Source of the DNA: an uncultured Monoglobus sp.
Lineage (GTDB): Bacteria > Bacillota > Clostridia > Monoglobales > Monoglobaceae
Direction: 5' to 3'
DNA: 64,000 nucleotides
NCBI GenBank assembly: GCA_947630135.1
Contig: CANRGH010000004.1
Coordinates: 1-64,000, forward strand
Shown here: positions 32,501 to 40,953 of the stretch, piece after piece
Position numbering within the stretch: the stretch's first letter is position 1
Layout of the letters: every line of letters begins with the position of its first letter
Made by a program: the position numbers and the translations under genes
Notes under the pieces: model-generated
The model's database searches: none
Told to the model about the DNA's origin: nothing
What the model saw: the letters and a program-made list of their open reading frames with translations, nothing else

Positions 32501-34645
32501 ATGAAAAACTCAAAATTAAAACAAACGATCGCGGTGCTGTCCGCCGTTGCAATGCTTATGGCAATGCCCGCGGCTTACGCCGATTATTCACTTGATGATA
32601 TATCGGCGATCCCCAACCTGACCGATGTCGCTCAAACAGACTCCGAGCGGGTCCCGAATTACAACTACATGATATATTGCGGTGAAAACGCAAAATTCGG
32701 GGTTGAGCATCAGGGCGAAGTTGTTCTTGAACCCGTCTGGGACGATATCAATTTCGGCAACAACTATTTCGGCGGCGAGTGCGTCAACCTGATGTCCGCC
32801 AAGGAACTGGCAGATGTGCGCAAGCTTGACTCCGTCTGCTTTGACACGGTAGCGGCCGGAACGAACAGCAGTCGGTTTGCGACCTTTGATGAGATCGCAA
32901 AATATCGCGACAAAGTCAGAGTCTCCGTAAAGAAAGACGGCAAATGGGGCTGCGCGGACGTCAAAACCGGTGAGCTCGTTATTCCGTGCGAGTACAAAGA
33001 AGCGGCGATAGACTATAACAAAATAACGCTTCTGACCGCGGATGACAAATATGCCGTGTCCGACCTCGACGGAAACATGATTGTCGGCCCGATATACGAC
33101 TACGTTCAAAGCGGATACTCGGGCAGCCTGACCGTTGTCGGCCGAGACTACGGCTACACGGTGATCGACGAAGCGGGCCGCGAGCTTCTTCCTCTTTCCG
33201 AGAACGAGCCGCAGATAATCGGCGGCAAATACATCACGCTGACGCGTGATGACGGTATTACCGAGGTATATTCAACGGACGGAAAAAAGCTGTTTGAGAA
33301 AAAGGCGAGCGGTATCCTCGATTACAGCGATGACATATTTGTTTTCAACACGAGCGCGTCGGAAAACGACAGCGATACCCCCTTTGAGATCTGCGGCGCT
33401 GACGGCACGACTGTTTTAAGCGACAGCGGCAAATACTCTTCCGAGATTCTGCTCAGTACCACAGCGTCTTACACCTACATCGACAACCTGTATCCGTTCA
33501 GCGATCCCGACGCCAAAGACTTGCCGACCGTTATTGCCATGAGAAGCTCTGAACGCGATGAAAACGGCATAGGATATTACGATTATTACGACACAAGCGG
33601 AAATCTGCTTTTGAGCGGATATGAAGCGCAGGGAGGCATATGCCCGTCGGCTGTTTTGATAACGATCTCCAAAAACGGTAAGATCGGTTTTGCTGACAGA
33701 TACGGCAATATCGTGCGCGAGCCGCAATTCGACCGCGTGAGCGGCCCGATCGTCACCAAAAACTGCAAAAACTATTTTATGTACAACGACGGCAGTTTAA
33801 AAGAACTGCCCGACGTGGGCGATCTGCAGGCATACGCGGTCACTGACGGAGAAAAAATTTATTACGAGATAAGCGGCGATTTTCATAACGACGGGGAGTA
33901 CAATATGGCCCTGATGGACTCAAACGGCGATTTCATACTTCCTCCGATCTTTCACAGTATGAGCATTTCAAGCGGCGGCCTTATGCGGCTTTATATAAAC
34001 CGGAACAACGGTGTGGATAGGTACGCCGCGAAGCTCGCCGACGATCCAAAGCCCGTTGACATCACGCCGTATATCACAAATTCGACGCTTGACGAGAGCG
34101 CGCAGTGGTTCGTGGATAACGGATATGTGACCGGCGCGACCGCCGAGGAGCTCAGAACAGGCGAGGCGACCACCCGCGCCGAGTTTCTGGCGCTGATCTC
34201 AAGAATAGACGGCTGGCAGATAGACCAAAACGCGCCCGCCGCCTTTCCCGACACCGAGGATCATTGGGCGAACGGAATAATATACGAGGCGAAAAACCGC
34301 GGTCTGATAACCGCGGACGAGAACGGGAATTTTGATCCCGACGGCGTTATCAATTACCGCGGGGAATATGAAATTTTGCTCCGTGAAATCGGCCTCTACG
34401 ACGAGATTTCGGCATCGGCGAACGCTGATCTTTACGGCAATGACGCCTTCGGGCGGTATGTGAACGTCAGCCACAGCAGCTCTGATCCGGTTCCGAGGCT
34501 GATAACCTTCAGAATCCTCAAAGGCTATAACGACGAGGGCAGATACTATCAATTCGATCCGAACAAATTCGGCAGCGAGGACGCATTCGCGGACGCTACT
34601 TTAATATCGACCTCAGACAGCACCGATACATATTTCTTTAACTAA
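32501..34645 (+). CDS. Secreted WG-repeat protein with C-terminal SLH-like domains
   Basis: 714 residues from ATG 32501. The ribosome binding site and signal peptide region nearly duplicate those of the preceding gene (GAAAGGATGATTGAT then MKNSK, ending MPAAYA). The body (about 40-520) is a beta-propeller-like array of WG-type repeats (KDGKWGCADVKTGELVIPCEY, DDKYAVSDLDGNMIVGPIYD, KNGKIGFADRYGNIVREPQFD). The C-terminus (about 525-690) holds one or two SLH domains (AQWFVDNGYVTG, FPDTEDHWANGIIYEAKNRGLI, GNFDPDGVINYRGE), placing it on the cell wall. Likely the surface output of the BlaI-M56 operon. Ligand unknown. Confidence 0.85.
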   Translation: MKNSKLKQTIAVLSAVAMLMAMPAAYADYSLDDISAIPNLTDVAQTDSERVPNYNYMIYCGENAKFGVEHQGEVVLEPVWDDINFGNNYFGGECVNLMSAKELADVRKLDSVCFDTVAAGTNSSRFATFDEIAKYRDKVRVSVKKDGKWGCADVKTGELVIPCEYKEAAIDYNKITLLTADDKYAVSDLDGNMIVGPIYDYVQSGYSGSLTVVGRDYGYTVIDEAGRELLPLSENEPQIIGGKYITLTRDDGITEVYSTDGKKLFEKKASGILDYSDDIFVFNTSASENDSDTPFEICGADGTTVLSDSGKYSSEILLSTTASYTYIDNLYPFSDPDAKDLPTVIAMRSSERDENGIGYYDYYDTSGNLLLSGYEAQGGICPSAVLITISKNGKIGFADRYGNIVREPQFDRVSGPIVTKNCKNYFMYNDGSLKELPDVGDLQAYAVTDGEKIYYEISGDFHNDGEYNMALMDSNGDFILPPIFHSMSISSGGLMRLYINRNNGVDRYAAKLADDPKPVDITPYITNSTLDESAQWFVDNGYVTGATAEELRTGEATTRAEFLALISRIDGWQIDQNAPAAFPDTEDHWANGIIYEAKNRGLITADENGNFDPDGVINYRGEYEILLREIGLYDEISASANADLYGNDAFGRYVNVSHSSSDPVPRLITFRILKGYNDEGRYYQFDPNKFGSEDAFADATLISTSDSTDTYFFN

Positions 34646-34653
34646 GCAATACA

Positions 34654-34691
34654 AAGCACCGCTCCGGCTAAAAAGCCGAAGCGGTGTTTTA
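34654..34691. terminator. Bidirectional terminator between the WG-SLH gene and the anti-sigma gene
   Basis: Stem GCACCGCTCCGGC with GCCGAAGCGGTGT around a TAAAAA loop, T-run after it on the plus strand and A-rich bases before it. Confidence 0.85.
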
Positions 34692-34703
34692 TTATGTCTT
34701 TAT

Positions 34704-36869
34704 TTATTTTGTCTTTTTGGTGCTGTCGGTTATCATAACCTTAACGTCGTCGCCGCTGCCGAGCGAAACCAGAGTGTAATCAAGGTTCTTTTCCTTGAGA
34801 TACTCGGTGAACGCGGGATAATCGTCCTTACTGAAATACAGTGTGACAGCGCCGTCCTTATCGATCTTTGAGCAATCCGCCATGCCCGAGTTCATTATCT
34901 CATCAAGCGCGTCTTTGTCTTTGATCTCGCAGCTTATTACCGAAGCTTTGTCCATATCAGCGGACTTTTTCGCGTATTCCTCTGTCTCGCCGCTACTGTT
35001 GCGCTTGCGCTCGGACTCCTTCACGGTTCCGGGACGCAGAGTAGCCTTCGGACCTGGTGATGTGCTCGGGCCAGGCGAGCCGCTCGGTGCGGGTGACGCG
35101 CTCGGCCTTGGCGTTGCCGTCGTCTTAGGTACCTCCATGGGCTTGGGAGCCGCCGTCGGCGCCTGAGTGGGCGCGGCTTTCGGCTCAACCGTCGGGATCG
35201 TGATCGAGGCCGCCTGCGCCTCGGGCTCGGTATATGTGAACGTGTCGGGAGCGCTTCCTCCTGCGCCGCCTCCCGCGACAGTCACGCTGTCGGGAGCCAC
35301 ATATGTGGGCGACGTAATGCCCGTCGCTATGTCCGGAAGAATTATCTTCGGCGTCACATAGGGCGTTTTCGTGGGCGCGGGTGTGGGAGCCGCCGCTCTG
35401 ACCGTACTTGACGATGTGGTCGGTCTCGGCGTTGCGCTCGTTGTGGTCCTCGTGGTTGTGCCGCTGCTTGTGGTCGTTCTTGAGGTCGTGCCGCTTGTTG
35501 TCTTTGCGGTGCTGCTTGATGAGCTGCTTCCCATAGGCAGAGACGATGATGCGGACGGCCGCGAAGTCGCCTTCGGTGATGTCGCCGAGGCTGATCCCGA
35601 AGCGGGTTTCGGCGTCGCTGCCGACGGACTAGCGGTTGCGCCCGGACGGCTTGTAGACGACGGTGAGTCTTTATCATCATCCTTATCATCCGTCACATAC
35701 TCGTCAAGACCGCTGGAACTGGGCTTCGCTGTGGCTCTCGCGTCGGCGATCGCAGCGTTGTCCGAGAAATTATATATCTCGTCAGACGACTTCATCACCT
35801 GATACAATCCGCTTCCCGCGACTCCGAGAACCAGCACCGCGCTCAAAGCGGCAGGCGCGACAATGCGCCAATTTGCATGCTTTATAACATAATCGGTCTT
35901 ATCCTTGACCGTCTCAAAGAAGCCGCGGAGCTTATCCGCCGCTCCTTCGCCGTTTTCGGCCTTTATCGCGGCACGCTCGGCCTTGACTTCTGGAGCTGCA
36001 GCCTCAAGCTTTCCACGAATGCCCGAAAGCAAATCAACCGGGGGCTCGGGAGTCTTGATGTTGTTTAACACGCCGATCATGTCTTTGATCTCATAATATT
36101 CCATGCGGCAGTTTTCGCAGTTCTTAAGATGAGCTTCGATCGCCGCTTTTTCGTCCTCATCGGAGGCGTCCGACACATAATCGTAGAGCAGATCCTTGCA
36201 CTCGCCGCAGCTCAGCGTGTCAAGCTCGCTGTCGGCGCTCTCAAAGCCGGGCAAAGAGTCAATTGTCGGAATGGGGCCCGTGTTGCCCGTAACCTCACTC
36301 TTTTTGATCGGGGCCGCGTCAAATCCGGCGGACATGCCAATACCTCTCTCGATTTCCTCATCATCAAACCGAAGAGTGCTTATGCTCGCCAAAAACTTGT
36401 CAAAGCTTCCATCGGGCAAATCATCATAGGCAACCGCGCCTTCCGGCTCGTCGGCAGTTTCTGATTCGATAACCGTGTCTTCCGGTTCGTCGGCAGTCTC
36501 TGCTTCAATTACCGCGCTTTCCGGCTCGTCGGCAGTCTCTGCTTCGATAACCGCATTTTCCGGTTCGTCGGCATTCTCTGCTTCGATAACCGCATTTTCC
36601 GGCTCGTCGGCAGTCTCTGCTTCGATAACCGCACTTTCGGGCTCGTCGGCAGTCTCAATTTCGATAACCGCGCCTTCGGGTTCTTCGACCGCTTCGGCTT
36701 CCGGTATTTCGATTTTGATGCCGCCGTCCGGCTCCGCATCCGCCTCGAAATCAAAGCGCCTCTCCTCGGTTTTCTCATCCAGATTGATCTGACGGATATC
36801 GTCCGCGATGCTTCCCATCACTCCGCTGTACTTTTCGGCAAGGTCTTTATCCTTCTCAAAATCTGACAT
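34704..36869 (-). CDS. Large membrane anti-sigma factor with zinc-finger (ZAS) and tandem acidic repeats
   Basis: 721 residues, about three times longer than ordinary anti-sigma factors. N-terminal cytoplasmic part with six tandem 13-residue units (VIEAETADEPENA type, about 60-145), then a zinc-finger anti-sigma domain (about 222-275) with CGECKDLL and HLKNCENC supplying the Cys/His ligands, one membrane helix (about 337-357, VAPAALSAVLVLGVAGSGLY), a very long Ser/Thr/Pro/Ala outer linker (390-630), and a compact C-terminal domain (about 655-721). Encoded directly behind an ECF sigma factor, which it should sequester. The outer domain is the likely stress sensor. Confidence 0.85.
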   Translation of the reverse strand: MSDFEKDKDLAEKYSGVMGSIADDIRQINLDEKTEERRFDFEADAEPDGGIKIEIPEAEAVEEPEGAVIEIETADEPESAVIEAETADEPENAVIEAENADEPENAVIEAETADEPESAVIEAETADEPEDTVIESETADEPEGAVAYDDLPDGSFDKFLASISTLRFDDEEIERGIGMSAGFDAAPIKKSEVTGNTGPIPTIDSLPGFESADSELDTLSCGECKDLLYDYVSDASDEDEKAAIEAHLKNCENCRMEYYEIKDMIGVLNNIKTPEPPVDLLSGIRGKLEAAAPEVKAERAAIKAENGEGAADKLRGFFETVKDKTDYVIKHANWRIVAPAALSAVLVLGVAGSGLYQVMKSSDEIYNFSDNAAIADARATAKPSSSGLDEYVTDDKDDDKDSPSSTSRPGATASPSAATPKPASGSASATSPKATSRPSASSSLPMGSSSSSSTAKTTSGTTSRTTTSSGTTTRTTTSATPRPTTSSSTVRAAAPTPAPTKTPYVTPKIILPDIATGITSPTYVAPDSVTVAGGGAGGSAPDTFTYTEPEAQAASITIPTVEPKAAPTQAPTAAPKPMEVPKTTATPRPSASPAPSGSPGPSTSPGPKATLRPGTVKESERKRNSSGETEEYAKKSADMDKASVISCEIKDKDALDEIMNSGMADCSKIDKDGAVTLYFSKDDYPAFTEYLKEKNLDYTLVSLGSGDDVKVMITDSTKKTK
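36438..36686. repeat. 39-bp tandem repeats within the anti-sigma gene
   Basis: About six copies of a 39-bp unit encode the 13-residue motif VIE-A-E-T-ADEPE-N/S-A. Copies differ by a few bases, so the array is a slippage or unequal-crossover product still fairly homogeneous. Confidence 0.85.
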
Positions 36870-36951
36870 GATACCCCTCCTTCCTTAAATAATAGTCCGC
36901 GTATGGTTCAAAAACATAAACGCGCAAGGGCGGAATTGCCCTTTCACTCTA

Positions 36952-37545
36952 TTAGACGAAATATTTCTCAAAAAGTTCCCGATTTTCAAGTAAAATTTCT
37001 CTTAAATTTTTCCGCGCGCGGCTGATGCGCGATTTGACGGTTCCGACTGAGCAGTCAACTATCTCGGCGATTTCGTCATATGACAGTCCGCGTATATCTC
37101 TGAGGATAACAACGGTCCTGTACTCGTCGCTGAGCTCGCTTATGGCGCGGTTCACAACATCCTTTGTTTCAGCCTCCTCAAGCCTCGCGTCAGGCATAAA
37201 ACGCGAGTCGGCCGGCTCGGACGCGAAATTGTTCCCGTCCTCATCATCAAAGCCGCCGAGCGGAAGCGCGGATGCCGCTCTCCTCTGCCTCTTGACTATA
37301 TCGAGGCAGGTGTTTGTGGCAACGCGGTAGATCCATGTGGAAAGCTTGGACTCAAACCGAAACGAGTTGATAGTTTTAAACATCTTCAAAAAAACTTCCT
37401 GCGCCATATCCGCCGCATCATGTGCGTTGTCCGCGTATCTGTAGGAAATGCTGTACACTACCGACTGGTACTCGGTGATTATCTTTTCAAAGGCGTTAAC
37501 GTCGCCCTTTTGCGCTTTTTTGATAAGCTTCAATTCGTCAGCCAA
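36952..37545 (-). CDS. ECF RNA polymerase sigma factor
   Basis: 197 residues from TTG 37545, preceded by GGGGGTGAG; the frame is open 18 codons further but without a site. Sigma-2 region YQSVVYSISYRYADNAHDAADMAQEVFLKMF with FESKLSTWIYRVATNTCLDIVKRQRR, then sigma-4 helix-turn-helix LSDEYRTVVILRDIRGLSYDEIAEIVDCSVGTVKSRISRARKNL. Resembles SigW/RpoE. The anti-sigma gene follows within 85 bases on the same strand. Its promoter here looks like a housekeeping one. Confidence 0.93.
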   Translation of the reverse strand: MADELKLIKKAQKGDVNAFEKIITEYQSVVYSISYRYADNAHDAADMAQEVFLKMFKTINSFRFESKLSTWIYRVATNTCLDIVKRQRRAASALPLGGFDDEDGNNFASEPADSRFMPDARLEEAETKDVVNRAISELSDEYRTVVILRDIRGLSYDEIAEIVDCSVGTVKSRISRARKNLREILLENRELFEKYFV

Positions 37546-37587
37546 ACACTCACCCCCTAATTGTGTCAAAATATCATACCGCTTATT

Positions 37588-37616
37588 AGAATACCACAAT
37601 TCAGCGGATTTGTCAA
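37588..37616 (-). promoter_or_regulatory. Promoter of the sigma/anti-sigma pair
   Basis: Minus strand TTGACA (37616-37611), 17 bp, TATTCT (37593-37588). No clear ECF-type AAC...CGT promoter was seen, so autoregulation is not evident. Confidence 0.65.
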
Positions 37617-37656
37617 ATATATTAGGTAATTTTTTCTTAAATTAAAAACAAAATTT

Positions 37657-38676
37657 CTATTTCTTAAGCAAGAGCTCGGAAACATACAGCTCTACAGCGT
37701 CCCAGCCGTCAAGCCGTCCGGTCTTTATGTCAACGGAATATTTAAGCCCGCGGTCAACGAAGCGCTTTAGCTCGCCCTCTCCGTATCTCCTGCTGTTTTC
37801 CACTGCCTTGTTGATCGCGAACATAGGCACATGCCTGTCAAAATATTCCGACATCTCGCGGGCGGTCAATCCGTCCTGCTTAAGCAGCTTGCAAAGCAGC
37901 AGCTCGTATACGCCGTCAAGGATAACGCTGAGCACAACCGTCGGACGAACATTCTCGTTTTTGAGGCTTTTAAGCTGTTCCATGGCTTTGCCTCCGCTGC
38001 CGCCGATTATGCTGCCGCTGAAAATATCATAAATCTTTACCTCGGCCGACTTGTCGACCACCGCGTCAATATCGGCGCGGGTCACATTGTGACGGTTCTC
38101 ACCCATATAAAGAATAAGCTTTCGGCATTCGTTGTCAAGCTTGCCCATCGACGGGCCGGATGAACGCACAAAATAGCTGAGATCCTTCGCCGGGATCCGT
38201 TTGCCCGCCTTCTCAAGCGTTTTCTCGACCCACACCTCAAGCTTGTTCACGGGCATGCGCTCAAAGTTGACCACGCCGCCGCCCGCGTCCTCAATGAATT
38301 TAAGGGATTTAAGCTTTTTCGGATCAAAGCCGGGCTCGCGGAATATAAGGCAGACATAGTCCGGAAGCTCCGCGGCGTATGACTTTATGCTTTTAAAGCC
38401 CGATGTCGTTAAATTCGCAAACAAGCCGCTGTTTTTCACGACGACAAGCCGTCTGTCGCCGCCCTGAGGCAGCATTTCGGCGGCGGCGATGATCTCATCG
38501 GGATCAGCCTTGCCGTCAAAATACGAGCAGTTAAAGCGGGCAAGCTCTCCGGGCGCCAGCTTTTTTTTGATCGCCTCGACGCGGTTGTCAAGCAAAAACT
38601 CCTCCTCACCGAAAAAGAATAAAATCCGCGGCACTGCGCCGCTTCTGATCAACTTGTTAAGTTCATCATATGTCAT
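37657..38676 (-). CDS. holA: DNA polymerase III delta subunit
   Basis: 339 residues from ATG 38676 (MTYDELNKLIRSG), behind GAGGTAATATT; an ATG five codons earlier covers that site. HolA opens the beta clamp as part of the clamp loader. Seen: ILFFGEEEFLLDNRVEAIKK at the start (degenerate AAA+), FNCSYFDGKADPDEIIAAAEMLPQGGDRRLVVVKNSG, and a C-terminal helical collar domain. Confidence 0.92.
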   Translation of the reverse strand: MTYDELNKLIRSGAVPRILFFFGEEEFLLDNRVEAIKKKLAPGELARFNCSYFDGKADPDEIIAAAEMLPQGGDRRLVVVKNSGLFANLTTSGFKSIKSYAAELPDYVCLIFREPGFDPKKLKSLKFIEDAGGGVVNFERMPVNKLEVWVEKTLEKAGKRIPAKDLSYFVRSSGPSMGKLDNECRKLILYMGENRHNVTRADIDAVVDKSAEVKIYDIFSGSIIGGSGGKAMEQLKSLKNENVRPTVVLSVILDGVYELLLCKLLKQDGLTAREMSEYFDRHVPMFAINKAVENSRRYGEGELKRFVDRGLKYSVDIKTGRLDGWDAVELYVSELLLKK

Positions 38677-38710
38677 AATATTACCTCGCATACCGAATAT
38701 ATATAATCAG

Positions 38711-38738
38711 AAAAAGGGAGTGGCTTTAAAACCACTCC
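38711..38738 (-). terminator. Terminator of the NlpC/P60 gene
   Basis: Minus strand GGAGTGG-TTTTAAAG-CCACTCC followed by CTTTTT, just past the stop codon. Confidence 0.85.
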
Positions 38739-38756
38739 GACTTAATATCAAACCGA

Positions 38757-39464
38757 TTAGTAAATTATTCTGCGTCCGCCTAAGAAACGGCTTGCATAAT
38801 AATCCGAATCAATGCTTGTGTACTTAACAACGTCACCCGTGTGCGGCGCGTGGATCATCATGCCGTCGCCCACATAGATACCGATATGGGAAGCGTAACC
38901 GCCCGAGCCAAAGCCGACGAGGTCGCCGGGCATAAGCTGGTCTCTTGTAACGTAAACGCCTTCCTTCATTTGGTCATCAGCGACGCGGGCAATCTTGATG
39001 CCAAGCTGCGCGTAAACATACTGGCAAAGTCCGCTGCAGTCAAATCCCGAAGGCGAGGTGCCGCCCCAAACATAGGGAACACCGAGGAACTGCGCCGCCA
39101 GGTCGCAAACAGCCTGACCGCCCTCGCTTGCCTCGGGAACAGTGCCGTCATAAACGGAGATGTACTCCTCCGACACGTAACCCATTAAACCGTCGTTGTT
39201 ATAAGCAATGCAAACCCATCCGGGTTCGATCCAGTTAACTCTTACTCTTGAGCCGTACTGCAGAGTGGCAATAATACCGGCGTCCATAGACGCGCTCTGT
39301 CTGACATTAAGACTCGATACTTGTACAACACCGTAGTATTGCGCCGGCTGATCGATATCGTCAAAATCAGCGTATGTAGGTGCTATTATAAAAGCAGAAA
39401 TTGTCATCAAAACCACAAGTGTTGCAACAATTCTTCTCAAACTTTTTCTCAAACTAAAACTCAA
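38757..39464 (-). CDS. Secreted SH3b-NlpC/P60 peptidoglycan hydrolase
   Basis: About 235 residues. Start is a TTG; 39464 is chosen because it lies nine bases from GGAGG (39478-39474), while the TTG at 39470 is only three away. A signal peptide (ending PTYA) is followed by a bacterial SH3 domain (about 45-105, SSLNVRQSASMDAGIIATLQYGSRV) and an NlpC/P60 cysteine peptidase (about 115-235) with Cys in FDCSGLCQ, His in ASHIGIYVG and His in MIHAPH. It should cut the stem peptide (D-Glu/meso-DAP type bond) during wall growth. Monocistronic with strong promoter and terminator. Confidence 0.93.
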   Translation of the reverse strand: MSFSLRKSLRRIVATLVVLMTISAFIIAPTYADFDDIDQPAQYYGVVQVSSLNVRQSASMDAGIIATLQYGSRVRVNWIEPGWVCIAYNNDGLMGYVSEEYISVYDGTVPEASEGGQAVCDLAAQFLGVPYVWGGTSPSGFDCSGLCQYVYAQLGIKIARVADDQMKEGVYVTRDQLMPGDLVGFGSGGYASHIGIYVGDGMMIHAPHTGDVVKYTSIDSDYYASRFLGGRRIIY

Positions 39465-39617
39465 AACCAAAAACCTCCAAAAATCTTACGCGATACGTCT
39501 AAGCTTTTCCTTCCGTCACTTCCCTTCCGTATCAAATTAATCGTATTCGGTTCAAAAAATCAAAATCGAAAAAAATAAGCACAAATTTCGCCTTATAATT
39601 TTTAAAACCATGTGATG

Positions 39618-39646
39618 ATTATACAACTATTGGGCGGAAATGTCAA
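39618..39646 (-). promoter_or_regulatory. Promoter of the NlpC/P60 gene
   Basis: Perfect TTGACA (39646-39641), 17 bp, TATAAT (39623-39618); the leader of about 145 nt is purine-rich and fits no riboswitch class I recognise. Confidence 0.85.
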
Positions 39647-39689
39647 TACAAACTTTGGCTTATATTGAAGAAACTGCATCAAAAAAACA

Positions 39690-39733
39690 AATAAAAACCC
39701 CGCAAAACGCCGTGATTTCGGGCGTTTGCTGAA
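39690..39733 (-). terminator. Terminator-like hairpin on the minus strand upstream of the NlpC/P60 promoter
   Basis: Minus strand GCAAACGCC...GGCGTTTTGC (one bulged A) then GGGGTTTTTATTTG. No minus-strand gene is recognised upstream of it. The rest of 39647-39874 holds the WalR-like box and AT-rich DNA. Confidence 0.45.
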
Positions 39734-39830
39734 ATTATGAACAAATTGTAAACATTTAAAAATTTTCTCCAAAAAAGTTAATTTCGGAATAGAATTCGTT
39801 AACAATACAATTACGCGTATCCAACAAGTG

Positions 39831-39847
39831 TGTTATCACTATGTTAC
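39831..39847 (+). promoter_or_regulatory. WalR-like direct repeat between NlpC/P60 and yicC genes
   Basis: TGTTAT-CACTA-TGTTAC fits TGTWAH-N5-TGTWAH exactly; a third, imperfect TGTTTC follows in the same 11-bp phase (39853). It lies 27 bp upstream of the yicC -35 and about 185 bp from the NlpC/P60 promoter. Confidence 0.45.
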
Positions 39848-39874
39848 AATTATGTTTCAAAATTCAATTTCCTA

Positions 39875-39902
39875 TTGCAAACCGGAAAATTTGTGGTATA
39901 AT
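39875..39902 (+). promoter_or_regulatory. Promoter of the yicC-remA-gmk-rpoZ operon
   Basis: TTGCAA (39875-39880), 16 bp, TATAAT (39897-39902); leader of about 125 nt. Confidence 0.7.
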
Positions 39903-40032
39903 AATTCTATTATGGAAAAATCCGCGTTTATTTTTCCGTCACCGATATTATAACGCGGGGAAGCGGATATTTCAATAGGCGGATCGCACAAATCCGTCAT
40001 TCGTAAATCTGATTAATTTGAGGTAATTGTTT

Positions 40033-40917
40033 ATGATTAAGAGCATGACCGGCTTCGGCAGAGCCGAGACAGTTTTCGCCGAGACCTACGAGATCGGCGT
40101 GCAGATAAAATCGGTGAACCACCGCTACGCTGATTACAGCATAAAGACGCCGCGGATCTACAGCTTTCTTGAGGAGCACATACGCTCCTGCCTTTCGGGC
40201 TGTGTGTCGCGCGGAAAAATCGAGGTTTATGTCTCGATAACCAAAATTGACGATGACAACAAGCAGGTGCGGCTCAACAAGGCGCTGGCGCAGTCTTACA
40301 TTGAAAGTCTGCGCGGCCTTTCGGAATTCGGTTTAAGCGACGATATATCCATGAGCACGCTTTCGGCTTTCGGCGACATATTCGATGTGGAATATAAAGA
40401 GATCGACGAGGAAACCGTGACCGCCGCAATTGACGAGGCACTCAGGATCGCGCTCGACGGCTTCACCGCCATGCGTATCAGCGAGGGCGAGCGCCTCAAG
40501 GCCAGCATTCTCGAGCACCTTGACTCTCTCGGCGAGCATTTGGAGGCGGTCAAAAAGCGCTCTCCCGAGACCGTCGCGGAATACGGAGAAAGGCTCAAAA
40601 AGCGGCTGTGCGACACGCTTTCCGAAATCGGCGCCACCGCTGACGAGAGCCGCATCCTGACCGAGGTCGCGATATTCGCCGACAAGGTGGCGGTCGATGA
40701 GGAGACAGTCCGCCTCGGCAGCCACATCAAGGCGTTTAAGACCGCGCTCGACGAGGACGGCCCGATCGGCAAAAAGCTCGACTTTATTGTGCAGGAAATG
40801 AACCGCGAGACCAACACGATCGGCTCAAAGTGCAATGACATTGAGCTCACAAAACACGTCGTTGATATGAAATCGATCATTGAGAAGATACGCGAGCAAA
40901 TTCAGAACATAGAGTAA
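40033..40917 (+). CDS. YicC-family endoribonuclease
   Basis: 294 residues from ATG 40033 (MIKSMTGFGRAE, the invariant start of the family), behind GAGGTAA; a TTG two codons upstream is in frame. SVNHRYADYSIKTPR, the DUF1732 C-terminus (IGKKLDFIVQEMNRETNTIGSKCNDIELTKHVVDMKSIIEKIREQIQNIE) are highly conserved. YicC/YloC are manganese-dependent endoribonucleases. First gene of the conserved Firmicute cluster with remA, gmk and rpoZ. Confidence 0.93.
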   Translation: MIKSMTGFGRAETVFAETYEIGVQIKSVNHRYADYSIKTPRIYSFLEEHIRSCLSGCVSRGKIEVYVSITKIDDDNKQVRLNKALAQSYIESLRGLSEFGLSDDISMSTLSAFGDIFDVEYKEIDEETVTAAIDEALRIALDGFTAMRISEGERLKASILEHLDSLGEHLEAVKKRSPETVAEYGERLKKRLCDTLSEIGATADESRILTEVAIFADKVAVDEETVRLGSHIKAFKTALDEDGPIGKKLDFIVQEMNRETNTIGSKCNDIELTKHVVDMKSIIEKIREQIQNIE

Positions 40918-40953
40918 CATCATAAAATAAAGCAAAGTGAGGCGGCTTGAAAT

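Noticed and set aside
36438-36686. Tandem repeats suggestive of a CRISPR array
   Set aside because: Units of 39 bp are contiguous without spacers and encode an in-frame 13-residue protein repeat.
39205-39245. GGTTCGATCC resembling a tRNA T-loop
   Set aside because: It lies in the SH3 domain coding sequence of the NlpC/P60 gene and no acceptor, D or anticodon arms can be drawn around it.
39480-39617. c-di-AMP (ydaO) riboswitch before the NlpC/P60 gene
   Set aside because: Such genes often carry one, but the 140-nt leader lacks its conserved segments and has no ordered multi-helix fold that I can find.
39602-39805. 67-codon minus-strand ORF in the long gap before yicC
   Set aside because: It spans the NlpC/P60 promoter and the terminator-like hairpin, has no ribosome site, and its Phe/Lys-rich content reflects AT-rich spacer.
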